Source of the DNA: Planctomycetota bacterium
GTDB taxonomy: Bacteria; Planctomycetota; UBA1135; UBA2386
DNA length: 14,842 bases
Assembly: GCA_020425885.1 (NCBI GenBank)
Contig: JAGQRA010000661.1
Span: 1-14,842, forward strand
Direction of reading: 5' to 3'
Below, piece after piece: positions 1 to 7,726 of this stretch. Position numbers and translations under genes: made by a program. The notes beneath the pieces were generated by a model. The model made no database searches and was not told the origin of the DNA. It was given only the letters and a program-made list of their open reading frames with translations. Positions within the stretch are counted from its first letter, which is position 1. Each line of letters starts with the position of its first letter.

Positions 1-26
1 AACACACTGTCGGTTACGGTTGCACA

Positions 27-125
27 TTCGAGAGGAGTCGCTTTGGCTTCCTGTTGGCTTCGCAACCTCAGGTACGCCCGAGCCTCCTCTCGAAATTCAC
101 CCGGCTCGTGAATAGTCCGGGCTAG
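27..125. repeat. Structured inverted-repeat region, possible element end
   Basis: Bases 27-37 (TTCGAGAGGAG) pair perfectly with 84-94 (CTCCTCTCGAA), an 11-bp stem enclosing 46 bases that hold a small GTTG/CAAC hairpin at 53-66. Directly beside it, 95-100 (ATTCAC) pairs with 108-113 (GTGAAT) around a 7-base loop. CCCGG at 100-104 can also pair with CCGGG at 117-121, giving a pseudoknot or alternative fold. No coding frame is supported here. On the minus strand it lies just after the stop of the PIG-L gene, so it could act as a terminator. The segment CTAGCCCGGACTATTCAC (minus strand, 125-108) reminds me of transposon-end sequences, but that is unchecked memory. It does not match tRNA, tmRNA, SRP RNA or RNase P RNA as far as I can tell. 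Confidence 0.4.
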
Positions 126-146
126 GGGCCGCAAACCACGTTCGGT

Positions 147-2567
147 TCACGGCGCTGAAGGCGTGAGCAGGTTGGCCAGCAGCCTGACCGCTCCGGGATG
201 CAACTTCTTCAGCTGCCGCCAAAGTGCGAGCGCGCAGTAGACGTACTCGCCGCCGTGCTCGGAGCGCGCGTAGAGCAGCGCACCCTGTTCGGCGGGTTGA
301 CCCGGGTCATTGAGTTCGAGCAGCTCCTCGAAGCCGCCCGAGTAGACACTCGGCAGATAGAGCGCGCGCTCCTGTTCCCAACCATCCCAATCCCAGGGCC
401 TGATCTCGTTGGGGTGATTCAGCAGGACATGGTGCGGCCGCAGAACGGTGACCGGCGCATCGGCCCGGGTGACCCGGGCCTTGCCGATCTGAAACGGCTG
501 CAATGGGGCGCCGAGGAAGCCTTCCGCTCCCGGATTGAACTCGACGTCCTTGTGATAGAAGACGACGAGTCGATGCCCCGCCATGTCCGCGAACTCGAGC
601 AGGCGGCGGAAGCCGCGACGGGCAGCGGGACGATCGCGCAGGGCGCGCACATCGACGACGATCGTGTCGAAGGTCCCGAGGTTGCCCGCCGCGACGTCGG
701 CGTCGCTGAGTTCGGACCACGCCAGGCCAAGGCCGCCGACGCCGAGGATACCGGGCAAGGTGTCGTCGCGACCGCGCAGAACGCCGACCCGGACGTCCGA
801 GACCTCGACGTTCACCTTGTGAACAGGCAACGTGGCCACACCCCGGCCATTGAACGCGACGCGCAGGACATCGACGCCGGCGCGCCGCCCCTCCGCCGCC
901 TTCACCTCGAACTGGAACAGATCGCCCTGCTGCTTGCGCAATTCCACGCGGCGGCGGTCCTGTTGGATCGCGTAGCCGGCCGGGGCCCGCACCTCGAGGT
1001 CGCCTTCGATCGGGAACCGCATCTTGCGAACCACGCCGACACTGAACTGGAGTTCTCGTCGTGACTCAGGGAGCAGCAACAGTCGTGGGACCACCGTGAC
1101 CTCGACCGGGGCCCGTTGCTCGACCGGCACGGTGACCACAGTCGGCACCTCGATGCCGTGGAAGGACAGTCTGAATCGGATGCGAACGGGAGGGACGAAA
1201 CGGTCACCTCGAAAGCGCTCCGCCATGGGGTCGGGGTCGTCACCGACGGGCAGCGGGACCCCCACCACCGCCTCGACCCTTCGGGCACCGCCGTGCGGCA
1301 AGGTCAGCGTTCCGTCCTCGGACGCCTCGAGTCTCGCCGTCACGCCATCGAGCCCTTCGACCGTGACCTTGGTGGCGATGCCGGAGGCGACGTGGATGTG
1401 TACGGCAAGGCTGAGTTCCTGACCGCCGATCGCGAACGTCTCCGGCGGCACATCGAGCGCGATCTTGGCATCACTCAGCAGCAACAGCACGCGCTCGAGG
1501 GCTTCGATACGCCGCTGCAGACGCCGGTCCGCGTCGTCAGACACACCGGCCTGCGACCGTAGCTGCCGCAACTCGACGATCGCCGCCACGACCGCCTCGG
1601 TCCCCCTACCGTGCATGGCGAGCTCGGGCAGGTCGGTTTCGAGGAACCGCCGCACACGTTCGGCTGCAGCTGCGGTGCCCGGCCAGGTGCCGACGTCGAA
1701 CACGCCGGGCAGCCTGTCGAAAGGAAACTGTCGCGCCGGGCCCGGAAGCAGCAACTCGAACCGGAGTTGCGGTTCGAAGACGGTCTCCATTGGTGCTGGC
1801 TCACCAGGGCTGCGATGCGCGCTGCGCAGGATGTCCCAGGCGAGATACCGCAGCGACGCGCCGCGAACGGGCTCCAGCCGATCGGCCGGGATCGCGACCG
1901 CCATCGGAGAATCCCCGGTCGCCCCCAACGCGAAGACGGGAACGCTGCACGGCGCAAGCTGCGACATGAAGTCGGACCGACCCGCCAGCGGAACGGCTCG
2001 AGTCAGCAGATCAACCAGGGCAAGATCGTGACCGTGAGATTCCTGCCGGTGGTGAGTCGTGAGGATTGCATCGGGCCGGATTGTGCGGATCAGGCGCACG
2101 AGATCGCGCACCGAATCCTCTTCGCCCCATTCGGCGTAGGTCTCCTCGGCCGTTCGCCGGTAGCCGCCGTCCGGACGATCCAGATACCAGACTTCGCCGT
2201 CGAAGTGCGAACAGCCGGCCTCCGTCTCGAGCGTCCTGATCCGTTCCAGGGCGTCACCGCTCTCGGGACCGATGCTGTTCTGACCGCCCCCACCGCGCGT
2301 GGCCAGCAGCACGGCGATGCGCGCACCATGGCAGTATCGCAGCCAGACCGCCGGCAACACGTAGCGATCATCGGGGTGCGAGGCGACCAGCAGCACGAGT
2401 GAGTCGCTGCGCGCATCCAGCACCGCCTGGCGCAATGCCACCGCGCCGGCCGCGGTCTGGCCGCAGCTGTCACGCCAGTGCTGCGCCGTCGAAGGCGAGG
2501 TCGCTGTTGCGATCGCGACCACGGCAGACAGGGCCAGCCGAGTCGAGCGCAATCGATGGCGCCTCAT
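147..2567 (-). CDS. Secreted PIG-L/LmbE-family deacetylase with long C-terminal extension
   Basis: An 806-residue protein that probably removes N-acyl groups from amino sugars or related substrates outside the cytoplasm. A signal peptide spans about residues 1-28, ending in an STAQ region. The PIG-L domain follows (about 55-250): SHPDD with H64, D66 and D67, then TRGGGGQN and GPES, which are typical of this family. The second metal motif reads SHGHD (178-181), where relatives have HGHH, so the expected final histidine ligand is aspartate. The middle resembles beta-rich sugar-enzyme accessory domains. The last 200 residues or so (from VGVLRGRDDTLP) look like a glutamine-amidotransferase-like or ThuA-like fold; these two assignments are inference. 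The ATG at 2567 overlaps the phosphoesterase stop as ATGA, which indicates translational coupling. The open frame continues upstream to 2666, but only inside the phosphoesterase gene, and that part has no export signal. Substrate unknown. Confidence 0.85.
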   Translation of the reverse strand: MRRHRLRSTRLALSAVVAIATATSPSTAQHWRDSCGQTAAGAVALRQAVLDARSDSLVLLVASHPDDRYVLPAVWLRYCHGARIAVLLATRGGGGQNSIGPESGDALERIRTLETEAGCSHFDGEVWYLDRPDGGYRRTAEETYAEWGEEDSVRDLVRLIRTIRPDAILTTHHRQESHGHDLALVDLLTRAVPLAGRSDFMSQLAPCSVPVFALGATGDSPMAVAIPADRLEPVRGASLRYLAWDILRSAHRSPGEPAPMETVFEPQLRFELLLPGPARQFPFDRLPGVFDVGTWPGTAAAAERVRRFLETDLPELAMHGRGTEAVVAAIVELRQLRSQAGVSDDADRRLQRRIEALERVLLLLSDAKIALDVPPETFAIGGQELSLAVHIHVASGIATKVTVEGLDGVTARLEASEDGTLTLPHGGARRVEAVVGVPLPVGDDPDPMAERFRGDRFVPPVRIRFRLSFHGIEVPTVVTVPVEQRAPVEVTVVPRLLLLPESRRELQFSVGVVRKMRFPIEGDLEVRAPAGYAIQQDRRRVELRKQQGDLFQFEVKAAEGRRAGVDVLRVAFNGRGVATLPVHKVNVEVSDVRVGVLRGRDDTLPGILGVGGLGLAWSELSDADVAAGNLGTFDTIVVDVRALRDRPAARRGFRRLLEFADMAGHRLVVFYHKDVEFNPGAEGFLGAPLQPFQIGKARVTRADAPVTVLRPHHVLLNHPNEIRPWDWDGWEQERALYLPSVYSGGFEELLELNDPGQPAEQGALLYARSEHGGEYVYCALALWRQLKKLHPGAVRLLANLLTPSAP

Positions 2568-3304
2568 ACTCCGAGGGAGAGGCGATTGGCCAGCACCTCG
2601 GGGAGGCCTGCCGCCATGATCTTGCGCTGCACGCTCGCGACGTCGTAGTCGACACGCCGAATGCAAGCGATCTCCTCGTCGGTGTCGATGAACGCATAGG
2701 CCGCCCGCGGATCTTCGTCGCGAGGTTGGCCGACGCTGCCGACATTGATGAGCACACGGTCGAATCCCCGGTAGGAGACCTCGGCCTCCGAGTTCATCAT
2801 CACGCGCAGCTCACGCAGGGCACCCTTCTGGGCCAGGTAGATCGCCGGAACATGTGAGTGACCGACGAAGCAAAGTTGAGTGTCCTGATGCCGCATCGAG
2901 TCCATCGCCTCGACCGGACTGATGACGTAGCCGAATTGCTCGGGCATGTGGAGCGTGCCGTGCACCACCGTGAACGGCGGTTGCCTGACGACGAGCGGCA
3001 GTGCCTTCAGGAACGCGAGATCGTCCGCGCCGAGCTGGTCGCGAGTCCATTCGATCGCAGTGCGGGCGAACTGGTTGAAGTAGGATGCATCGAGCAGATC
3101 GAGCACGGCGGCATCGTGGTTACCCATGCAGGTGACACAACCGAGGTCACGCACGATCTCGATGCACTTCGACGGCTCGGGGCCGTAGCCGACGATGTCC
3201 CCCACCTGCACGAAAATGTCGGCACCGTCATCGCGCAGGGCGGAAACGACCGCCGTGAGGGCCTCGACACTCGCATGAATGTCACCGAGTACGCCGATTC
3301 GCAT
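2564..3304 (-). CDS. Calcineurin-like metallophosphoesterase (YfcE/ApaH-like)
   Basis: A 246-residue cytoplasmic phosphoesterase of the two-metal calcineurin-like superfamily. The metal-binding motifs appear in order: GDIHAS at residues 7-12, VGDIVGYG, GNHDAA, VVHGTLH and GHSHVP. This is the set seen in small stand-alone family members related to YfcE and to diadenosine-tetraphosphate hydrolases. The length fits the family and there is no signal peptide or membrane segment. The ATG at 3304 is preceded by AAAGGAAGCC, a good ribosome binding site with its core about 4 bases from the start. The stop codon overlaps the start of the PIG-L gene by 4 bases, and the membrane-protein gene ends 36 bases upstream on the same strand, so the three are probably co-transcribed. 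The substrate (nucleotide, phosphodiester or phosphoprotein) cannot be read from the sequence. Confidence 0.9.
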   Translation of the reverse strand: MRIGVLGDIHASVEALTAVVSALRDDGADIFVQVGDIVGYGPEPSKCIEIVRDLGCVTCMGNHDAAVLDLLDASYFNQFARTAIEWTRDQLGADDLAFLKALPLVVRQPPFTVVHGTLHMPEQFGYVISPVEAMDSMRHQDTQLCFVGHSHVPAIYLAQKGALRELRVMMNSEAEVSYRGFDRVLINVGSVGQPRDEDPRAAYAFIDTDEEIACIRRVDYDVASVQRKIMAAGLPEVLANRLSLGV

Positions 3305-3340
3305 GGCTTCCTTTGCAACCGCCTTGCCGCAGTGTGCTGT

Positions 3341-3994
3341 TCATCTCTGGACCTGGGACATGACGGATGAATCGTCCGCCCTTGTAGACAACGAGCTGAC
3401 GCAACCAGCTCCGATTGCAGCGAGGAAGCCGGCAAGCACCATCGACACACTCGGTCCTGAGAACCATACCGTCGAGCCAGCAACCGAGAAGGCGAGTGGC
3501 AGAAGGAGTGAGGCCTTTGCAAATCCGGTAGCCTGCTCGCTCGACAGCACGATCGTCCAGGCCATTGCCGTGGGGGTCCACACGATGGCGAATCCCAAGG
3601 CAGAAGACCAAACCTGCGCGAAGGGCATCAACGGCCCACTGGCGGCGTCCGTAAGCCATGCGACGCACGCCTGAGCCAGTGCTATCGAGGCCGTGAGCAA
3701 GAGCGCCACGACGAGCAATATTCCTGTATACCGTAATCTAGAGGCGGCCGGCCTTTCCTGAGGCCCCGAACTGGCGAGGGCAAGCAGCAGTATGGTGGCA
3801 CCGGACCACGCCGCCTGCCAGCAGAGGTTGATGCCGAAGCTCCGGAACATTCGGGGCTCCTGGCCCGCCACGAAGAGTGTCCAGATTCCGAAGACCAACC
3901 ATGGCCACCATCCGAGGCGACGTAGACGCACGGACACGTGGAGTCGGATGATCCGGGTATCCGCAGCGAGGGATGCCTTAGGGAAAGCCGGCAT
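3341..3994 (-). CDS. Multi-pass membrane protein of unknown function
   Basis: A hydrophobic protein of about 217 residues that I do not recognise. After a basic N-terminus there are five or six likely membrane segments, around WWPWLVFGIWTLFVAG, AAWSGATILLLALASS, GILLVVALLLTASIALA, ALGFAIVWTPTAMAW, LLLPLAFSVAG and VLAGFLAAIGAG, then a short polar tail ending MSQVQR. No catalytic motif is visible. The start is uncertain. The frame is open to a TTG at 4051, which has a weak GGCAGG upstream; I chose the ATG at 3994 because the extra 19 residues look non-coding, but neither start has a strong ribosome binding site. Codon use looks less GC-biased than in the flanking genes, which fits an accessory gene. 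It is divergent from parA and lies 36 bases before the phosphoesterase gene on the same strand. Confidence 0.65.
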   Translation of the reverse strand: MPAFPKASLAADTRIIRLHVSVRLRRLGWWPWLVFGIWTLFVAGQEPRMFRSFGINLCWQAAWSGATILLLALASSGPQERPAASRLRYTGILLVVALLLTASIALAQACVAWLTDAASGPLMPFAQVWSSALGFAIVWTPTAMAWTIVLSSEQATGFAKASLLLPLAFSVAGSTVWFSGPSVSMVLAGFLAAIGAGCVSSLSTRADDSSVMSQVQR

Positions 3995-4151
3995 TTGCGG
4001 CAGCTGGTCGCCACTTGGACGCAAGTGGACTCTGTCTGAGCATTGTTCCAATCGAGCCTGCCGCTAGCTAGCATGACCTCGCGGTTCTTGGCTTATCGGC
4101 CATGGCATTCTTGGCGTCGGTTGTTGATGGCTCGGAGGGGTTCGAAGCACT

Positions 4152-4868
4152 GTGCGGTCCCTTGTTCTGGCAAACCAGAAGGGTGGCGTCGGCAAGACGA
4201 CCACCGCGGTCCACCTGGCTCACGGCCTGGCCCTTAGTGGGGCCCGTGTGGCACTGTTCGACCTGGACCCACAGGGGAATGCAACCGTTGCGGTCCAAAA
4301 CCTCGAAGGTGGCGAAGACGAGGAAGGCCCACTGCAGATTCTGGCCCCGGTTGCGGACCGCTTTTGGCTGCTCCCTTCGCCTGGTGCCAGTGCATTGGTA
4401 GCCCCCGAGACACGAGTGGACATCGACCGCCTTCGGGGGCTGACGGAGCAACTCGCAGGCCGACTCGACTGGCTCGTGATTGACTGCCCCCCGCGAATGG
4501 ATGACTGGGGGTGGGCTGGACTTCAGTTGGGTGACGAGATCGTGGTGCCTGTTCAGGCGGAGTTCTTCGCCATCCATGGCCTGTCCCAGATGCTGACGGC
4601 CATGGAGATGGCTTCGAAGCAAATGCCTGGGAAGGCAAAGCTGCGCGGCGTCCTCGCAACCATGGTTGACAGCAAGGAGCCCGTGACCCTCGAAGTCGTG
4701 GACGATCTCCGACGCAACCTGGGGGACCTGATGATGACCACAACCGTCTGGCGTGACTCACACCTTGTCGAGGCCCAGAGCCACGGCAAGACCGCTTTCG
4801 CTCACTGCCCATGGTCCAAGGGCGCACTTTGCTATGGTGAACTGGTAATGGAGATTCTCAATGGTTGA
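4152..4868 (+). CDS. parA: Chromosome partitioning ATPase ParA (Soj)
   Basis: A 238-residue ATPase that, with ParB and parS, segregates newly copied chromosome origins by cycling between DNA-bound and free states on the nucleoid. The deviant Walker A motif QKGGVGKTTT covers residues 9-18, with the signature lysine K10. DLDPQGN at 37-43 is the Walker A' motif and LVIDCPP at 108-114 the Walker B motif. VPVQAEFFAIHGL (132-144) and SHGKTAFAHCPWSKGA near the end are also typical of chromosomal ParA/Soj. The start is GTG at 4152; the Walker A motif nine residues later leaves little room for another start. A GGAGGGG run ends 11 bases upstream, somewhat far for a ribosome binding site. The stop overlaps parB by 8 bases (ATGGTTGA). 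The short gap shared with the divergent membrane gene contains the palindrome GCTAGCTAGC at 4063-4072, role unknown. Confidence 0.95.
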   Translation: MRSLVLANQKGGVGKTTTAVHLAHGLALSGARVALFDLDPQGNATVAVQNLEGGEDEEGPLQILAPVADRFWLLPSPGASALVAPETRVDIDRLRGLTEQLAGRLDWLVIDCPPRMDDWGWAGLQLGDEIVVPVQAEFFAIHGLSQMLTAMEMASKQMPGKAKLRGVLATMVDSKEPVTLEVVDDLRRNLGDLMMTTTVWRDSHLVEAQSHGKTAFAHCPWSKGALCYGELVMEILNG

Positions 4869-5748
4869 TCGACGACTTGGCCGAGGCCTCGACTTCTTCC
4901 TCTCCGGGGGTCGCGCAGTAACCCCTCCCACCGGCAAGGCCGAGGGAGAAAGCGAGACTCAGATGGCTCCAGTGGGGATGCTCCAGCCAAACCCGCACCA
5001 GCCACGTGGTCCCATCAACTCGATGGACCTCGGTGAACTCGCTGCCTCGATCCGCGAGAATGGGATCCTTCAGCCAATCCTGGTTCGCAGGGTGGGGGAC
5101 CGCTTCGAGATCGTTGCCGGTGAGAGACGATGGCGGGCAGCGCAGTTGGCGCAGCTCGAAACCGTTCCGATCCTGGTCCGATCGATCTCGGACAATGAGT
5201 CGGCTGTGTTTGCCCTGGTCGAGAACGTCCAGAGGGAGGACCTCAATGCCCTCGAGAAGGCGCAGGCATTCAAGCAGCTTCAGGCCACGCTTGGGGGAAC
5301 ACAAGAAGAGGTCGCCAAGAAGGTCGGGCTTGAACGATCGACCGTTGCCAACTTCGTGCGTTTGCTCGATCTTCCCGAGGCCATCCAGGCGCTTGTTTCA
5401 CGTGGAACACTCTCAATGGGGCACGCCCGAGCCTTGCTCGGGTTGGTCGACCGGGACCTCCTCGAACAAGTAGCTGACGCAGCGATCCGTGGAGGTTGGT
5501 CGGTCCGGGCGCTCGAGCAGCACGTGCGAGAAGCGAACGAAGCAATGGCTGCTCCTACCAAGGCTGCCAAGGCGAAGTCAGGCACCCGGGGTCGCCCTGT
5601 CTGGCTCAAGGAGATCGAGGAGACCCTGATGGACAATCTCGCCACCCCAGTCACGGTTCGGTACGGACGAAAGCGCAGCCAGATCGCAATTGAGTGCGGG
5701 AGCCGGGAGGAGTTCGAGCGGCTCTATGAAAGGCTGAAGAACGCCTAG
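4861..5748 (+). CDS. parB: Chromosome partitioning protein ParB (Spo0J)
   Basis: A 295-residue CTP-dependent DNA clamp that loads at parS, spreads along DNA and recruits ParA and SMC. In order: LGRGLD near the N-terminus (6-11), the short motif that stimulates ParA ATPase; NPHQPR (44-49); the CTP-binding GERRWRAA (87-94); ENVQRE (121-126); a helix-turn-helix with TQEEVAKKVGLERSTV (147-162) that reads parS; and a C-terminal dimerisation region ending near 295. A lysine/alanine-rich linker lies at about 230-245. The ATG at 4861 has TGGAG seven bases upstream and overlaps the parA stop, so the two genes are translationally coupled. Codons 178-183 (L-V-S-R-G-T) contain a parS-like site. Length and motif order are those of chromosomal ParB. 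Confidence 0.95.
   Translation: MVDRRLGRGLDFFLSGGRAVTPPTGKAEGESETQMAPVGMLQPNPHQPRGPINSMDLGELAASIRENGILQPILVRRVGDRFEIVAGERRWRAAQLAQLETVPILVRSISDNESAVFALVENVQREDLNALEKAQAFKQLQATLGGTQEEVAKKVGLERSTVANFVRLLDLPEAIQALVSRGTLSMGHARALLGLVDRDLLEQVADAAIRGGWSVRALEQHVREANEAMAAPTKAAKAKSGTRGRPVWLKEIEETLMDNLATPVTVRYGRKRSQIAIECGSREEFERLYERLKNA
5394..5409. other. parS: parS centromere site inside parB
   Basis: The sequence TGTTTCACGTGGAACA matches the widely conserved bacterial parS, TGTTTCACGTGAAACA, at 15 of 16 positions; the one change (A to G at position 12) breaks one arm of the palindrome. It lies within the parB reading frame over residues 178-183, just before SMGHARALL. It is the expected loading site for the ParB encoded around it. 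In Bacillus subtilis a parS also lies inside the parB homologue spo0J, so the placement has precedent. A chance match this good within the parAB locus is very unlikely. Confidence 0.9.
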
Positions 5749-5847
5749 CCTCCCAAGGAAGCGCCGTAGCGGGAGCTGGATGCCCGCGCATCTCGTCGAT
5801 GCTGTGCGCCGCGTCCCGGCATTCAGAGGGGCTCGGAGCAGATCAAT

Positions 5848-7008
5848 CTACTCGAGCACGGTCACCGAGACGACGGTGATGTTGTCTTCGGGCACGCCCT
5901 TGCCGGCATCCGCTTCCTGCGCGGTCATCGCTGCTTCGCAGACGTTCTTGACCGTCTCTAGCCCATCAACCACGTAGCCGAACACTACCCGGCTACCATC
6001 CTTGTCCGCGCAGTCTTCGCCACAGACATAGAAGCGGTCCGCACAGGACTTGCCATCAGCCTCCTCACGCGCGGCAACCGCACCCGGGAAGTGACTCAGG
6101 TCCGATTCCTCGAACTCGACCTGGTTCTCACTCGGTTCGGTCTTGGTCCACTTCGACCGATCAGGCTCCTTGGTGGTCGTCCAACCCAGGTGGAACTGCA
6201 TCGGGTTCTTGAAGTACCCGGTCCCTGCGCGCTGGATCTCGTCGATGTTGAGGTCCTTCCAGAAGCCGGCCTTGGCGAGCTCGAGGAACTTGGCAGCATG
6301 AAGGGGCGCCTCCTTCTCCATCAAGGCGATGGTGAAGCTGCCATAGTCCCCCGACAGCTCGAACTTGACCTTCGGTGCGTCCGCCGGGATCGGCTTCTCG
6401 GAGAACTGGGCAGGCCGAGTGTAGACCTTGGCTGCTGCAATCTGCTCGCGCATCAGGCTGATCAGACTCCCCGGCTTGGCAGGCTTGTACTCGGGAGTCT
6501 TGGGCCTCGGCTTCTTGTCCGGCTTGTCCTTCTTGTCTTCCTTGACCTCGTCGCGCACCTGGATCGGATAGTCCGTCTTGGTCACGAGGGAGTGATTGGG
6601 ATACTTCGACTCCAACTCAGACAAGGACGACTCGGCCCGCTCCCAATTGCGATCGATCATCGCCCGCCGCGCTACCGCCAGCAACAGGAAGGGCTTCTGC
6701 ACCTCGTTCGCCTGCGCGAGAGCGGCCTCGAGTTCGGTCAGGTCCTTGCTTGAAAGGTGGTCCGTAAGGGACTGGTACACCCCATCCTTGTCGGTGTAAC
6801 TATCCTCCATTCCAGTAATTGCGGCGAATCCAGACCACGTCGAGTCGACCGCCTGCTGATGCTGCCACTTGAAGAAGTAGTCGATACCGAAGCCCACGAT
6901 CACGAGAGCGAGGACCCACTTCAGAAGGTGGCGGTAGCGTTCGTACAGATACTCGATCTGGCTCGGCGCCTGGGTGCCTTCCATGGGCTGGGGAGTCGTT
7001 GCAGTCAT
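5848..7008 (-). CDS. Membrane-anchored cyclophilin-type peptidyl-prolyl isomerase
   Basis: A 386-residue protein with one N-terminal membrane helix (about 29-46, KWVLALVIVGFGIDYFF) and the rest probably outside the cytoplasmic membrane. Residues 50-150 look helical and resemble TPR-like periplasmic anchors. A lysine/proline-rich linker follows at 155-180. The cyclophilin domain (about 211-385) has GDYGSFTIALMEKEAP, FLELAKAGFW, DEIQR with R260 at the catalytic arginine position, DRFYVCGED and VVFGYVVDGLETV. It is divergent: the usual FHRV and MIQGGD motifs are much altered. Four cysteines (C322, C329, C333, C357) in or near the active-site wall may form disulfides. The likely role is folding of exported proteins, perhaps with reduced isomerase activity. 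The gene lies 31 bases after the lipoprotein gene on the same strand and converges on parB. No strong ribosome binding site is seen at the ATG; a second ATG follows at residue 9. Confidence 0.8.
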   Translation of the reverse strand: MTATTPQPMEGTQAPSQIEYLYERYRHLLKWVLALVIVGFGIDYFFKWQHQQAVDSTWSGFAAITGMEDSYTDKDGVYQSLTDHLSSKDLTELEAALAQANEVQKPFLLLAVARRAMIDRNWERAESSLSELESKYPNHSLVTKTDYPIQVRDEVKEDKKDKPDKKPRPKTPEYKPAKPGSLISLMREQIAAAKVYTRPAQFSEKPIPADAPKVKFELSGDYGSFTIALMEKEAPLHAAKFLELAKAGFWKDLNIDEIQRAGTGYFKNPMQFHLGWTTTKEPDRSKWTKTEPSENQVEFEESDLSHFPGAVAAREEADGKSCADRFYVCGEDCADKDGSRVVFGYVVDGLETVKNVCEAAMTAQEADAGKGVPEDNITVVSVTVLE

Positions 7009-7039
7009 TGGATTCGTCTGTCTCGAGAAGGGCCGCGGA

Positions 7040-7468
7040 TCAGCGCGGCGTGTAGTCCGTGTCGTATTCGATCACCAGCTGCGTCTGACCTTCAATACGC
7101 GTATAGCAATACTCTGCGACGTAATGCGCTCGCTCGAAGCGCTGGGTCGTCGAACTGCGGTCGCCAGGTGTGGTCACGTCCCTGACGCATTGCCAGGCAT
7201 GCAGGGGCATGCGCTGCCGGACATAGCTCGCAGCTTCGGCAGGCTTGACCATCCCGGTATAGACGAATCGCCCGTAGCGCCAGCTAGCTGCTTCGACCGA
7301 GTGACTCTGGTGAGCATCATCGATCAGGCACAGCCCAGCCGGCACGACCATGTCCTGAAACTGGATCGCGGTGACTCCGTCCTTGCCGCGAGGCAAAGGC
7401 CCAGCGCAGGCACAGAACCACGCAATCGACGCCAACATCGTGGGAGCGATCAGGATTCGTGACTTCAT
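7040..7468 (-). CDS. Putative lipoprotein, unknown function
   Basis: A 142-residue exported protein. The N-terminus MKSRILIAPTM, a hydrophobic stretch and FCACAG form a plausible lipobox with lipid attachment at the cysteine of AC-AG, after which PLPRGKDG starts the mature part. The mature protein has VPAGLCLID, WRYGRFVYTGMV, YVRQRMPLHAWQCV, RFERAHYVAEYCYTRI and a beta-rich end. This order (a VP-G-L segment, a small YxG strand, a RQMP-W helix and a C-terminal strand pair) reminds me of small envelope lipoproteins in planctomycetes and proteobacteria, but I cannot name a family. The start at 7468 is supported by GAGG six bases upstream and by the signal sequence. The frame stays open much further upstream, but that part is antisense to the HNH gene and not credible. 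Probably co-transcribed with the cyclophilin gene 31 bases downstream. Confidence 0.75.
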   Translation of the reverse strand: MKSRILIAPTMLASIAWFCACAGPLPRGKDGVTAIQFQDMVVPAGLCLIDDAHQSHSVEAASWRYGRFVYTGMVKPAEAASYVRQRMPLHAWQCVRDVTTPGDRSSTTQRFERAHYVAEYCYTRIEGQTQLVIEYDTDYTPR

Positions 7469-7726
7469 CGGCCGCCTCGGTACGGAACAGTGGATCGGAG
7501 GAAAGGGCGGGGAGTGTATCGGCGGGACCAGCGAACGGCAACGCCGGGGGTGTTTGGAGCCTGATTCCGGCCAATCGCTCAATCGCCGACCCACAGATGG
7601 TGAGGACCACGACCGGGTCGACCGGCAGGGGGTAGTTGCCACCGATCGGGACCGGCCTAAACTGCCGTGGCACGCGCCCGGCTCCCGTCTGGTTGACGCG
7701 AGGATCGACACGGGCCGATTCTCCGC

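Noticed and set aside
111..125. RNase P RNA-like AGTCCGGGCT
   Set aside because: Only this short string resembles the RNase P core; the rest of the conserved architecture is missing.
2568..2666. N-terminal extension of the PIG-L protein by 33 residues
   Set aside because: It lies wholly inside the phosphoesterase gene and would hide the signal peptide. The ATGA overlap at 2564-2567 is the more natural start.
4052..4151. Replication origin next to parAB
   Set aside because: parAB often lies near oriC, but I see no DnaA-box cluster (TTATCCACA-like) or AT-rich unwinding region here, and no dnaA, dnaN, rnpA or gid genes.
7693..7722. Possible promoter TTGACG with GATTCT before the HNH gene
   Set aside because: The -10 matches only three of six positions, the spacer is 18 bases, and it lies too close to the chosen ATG.
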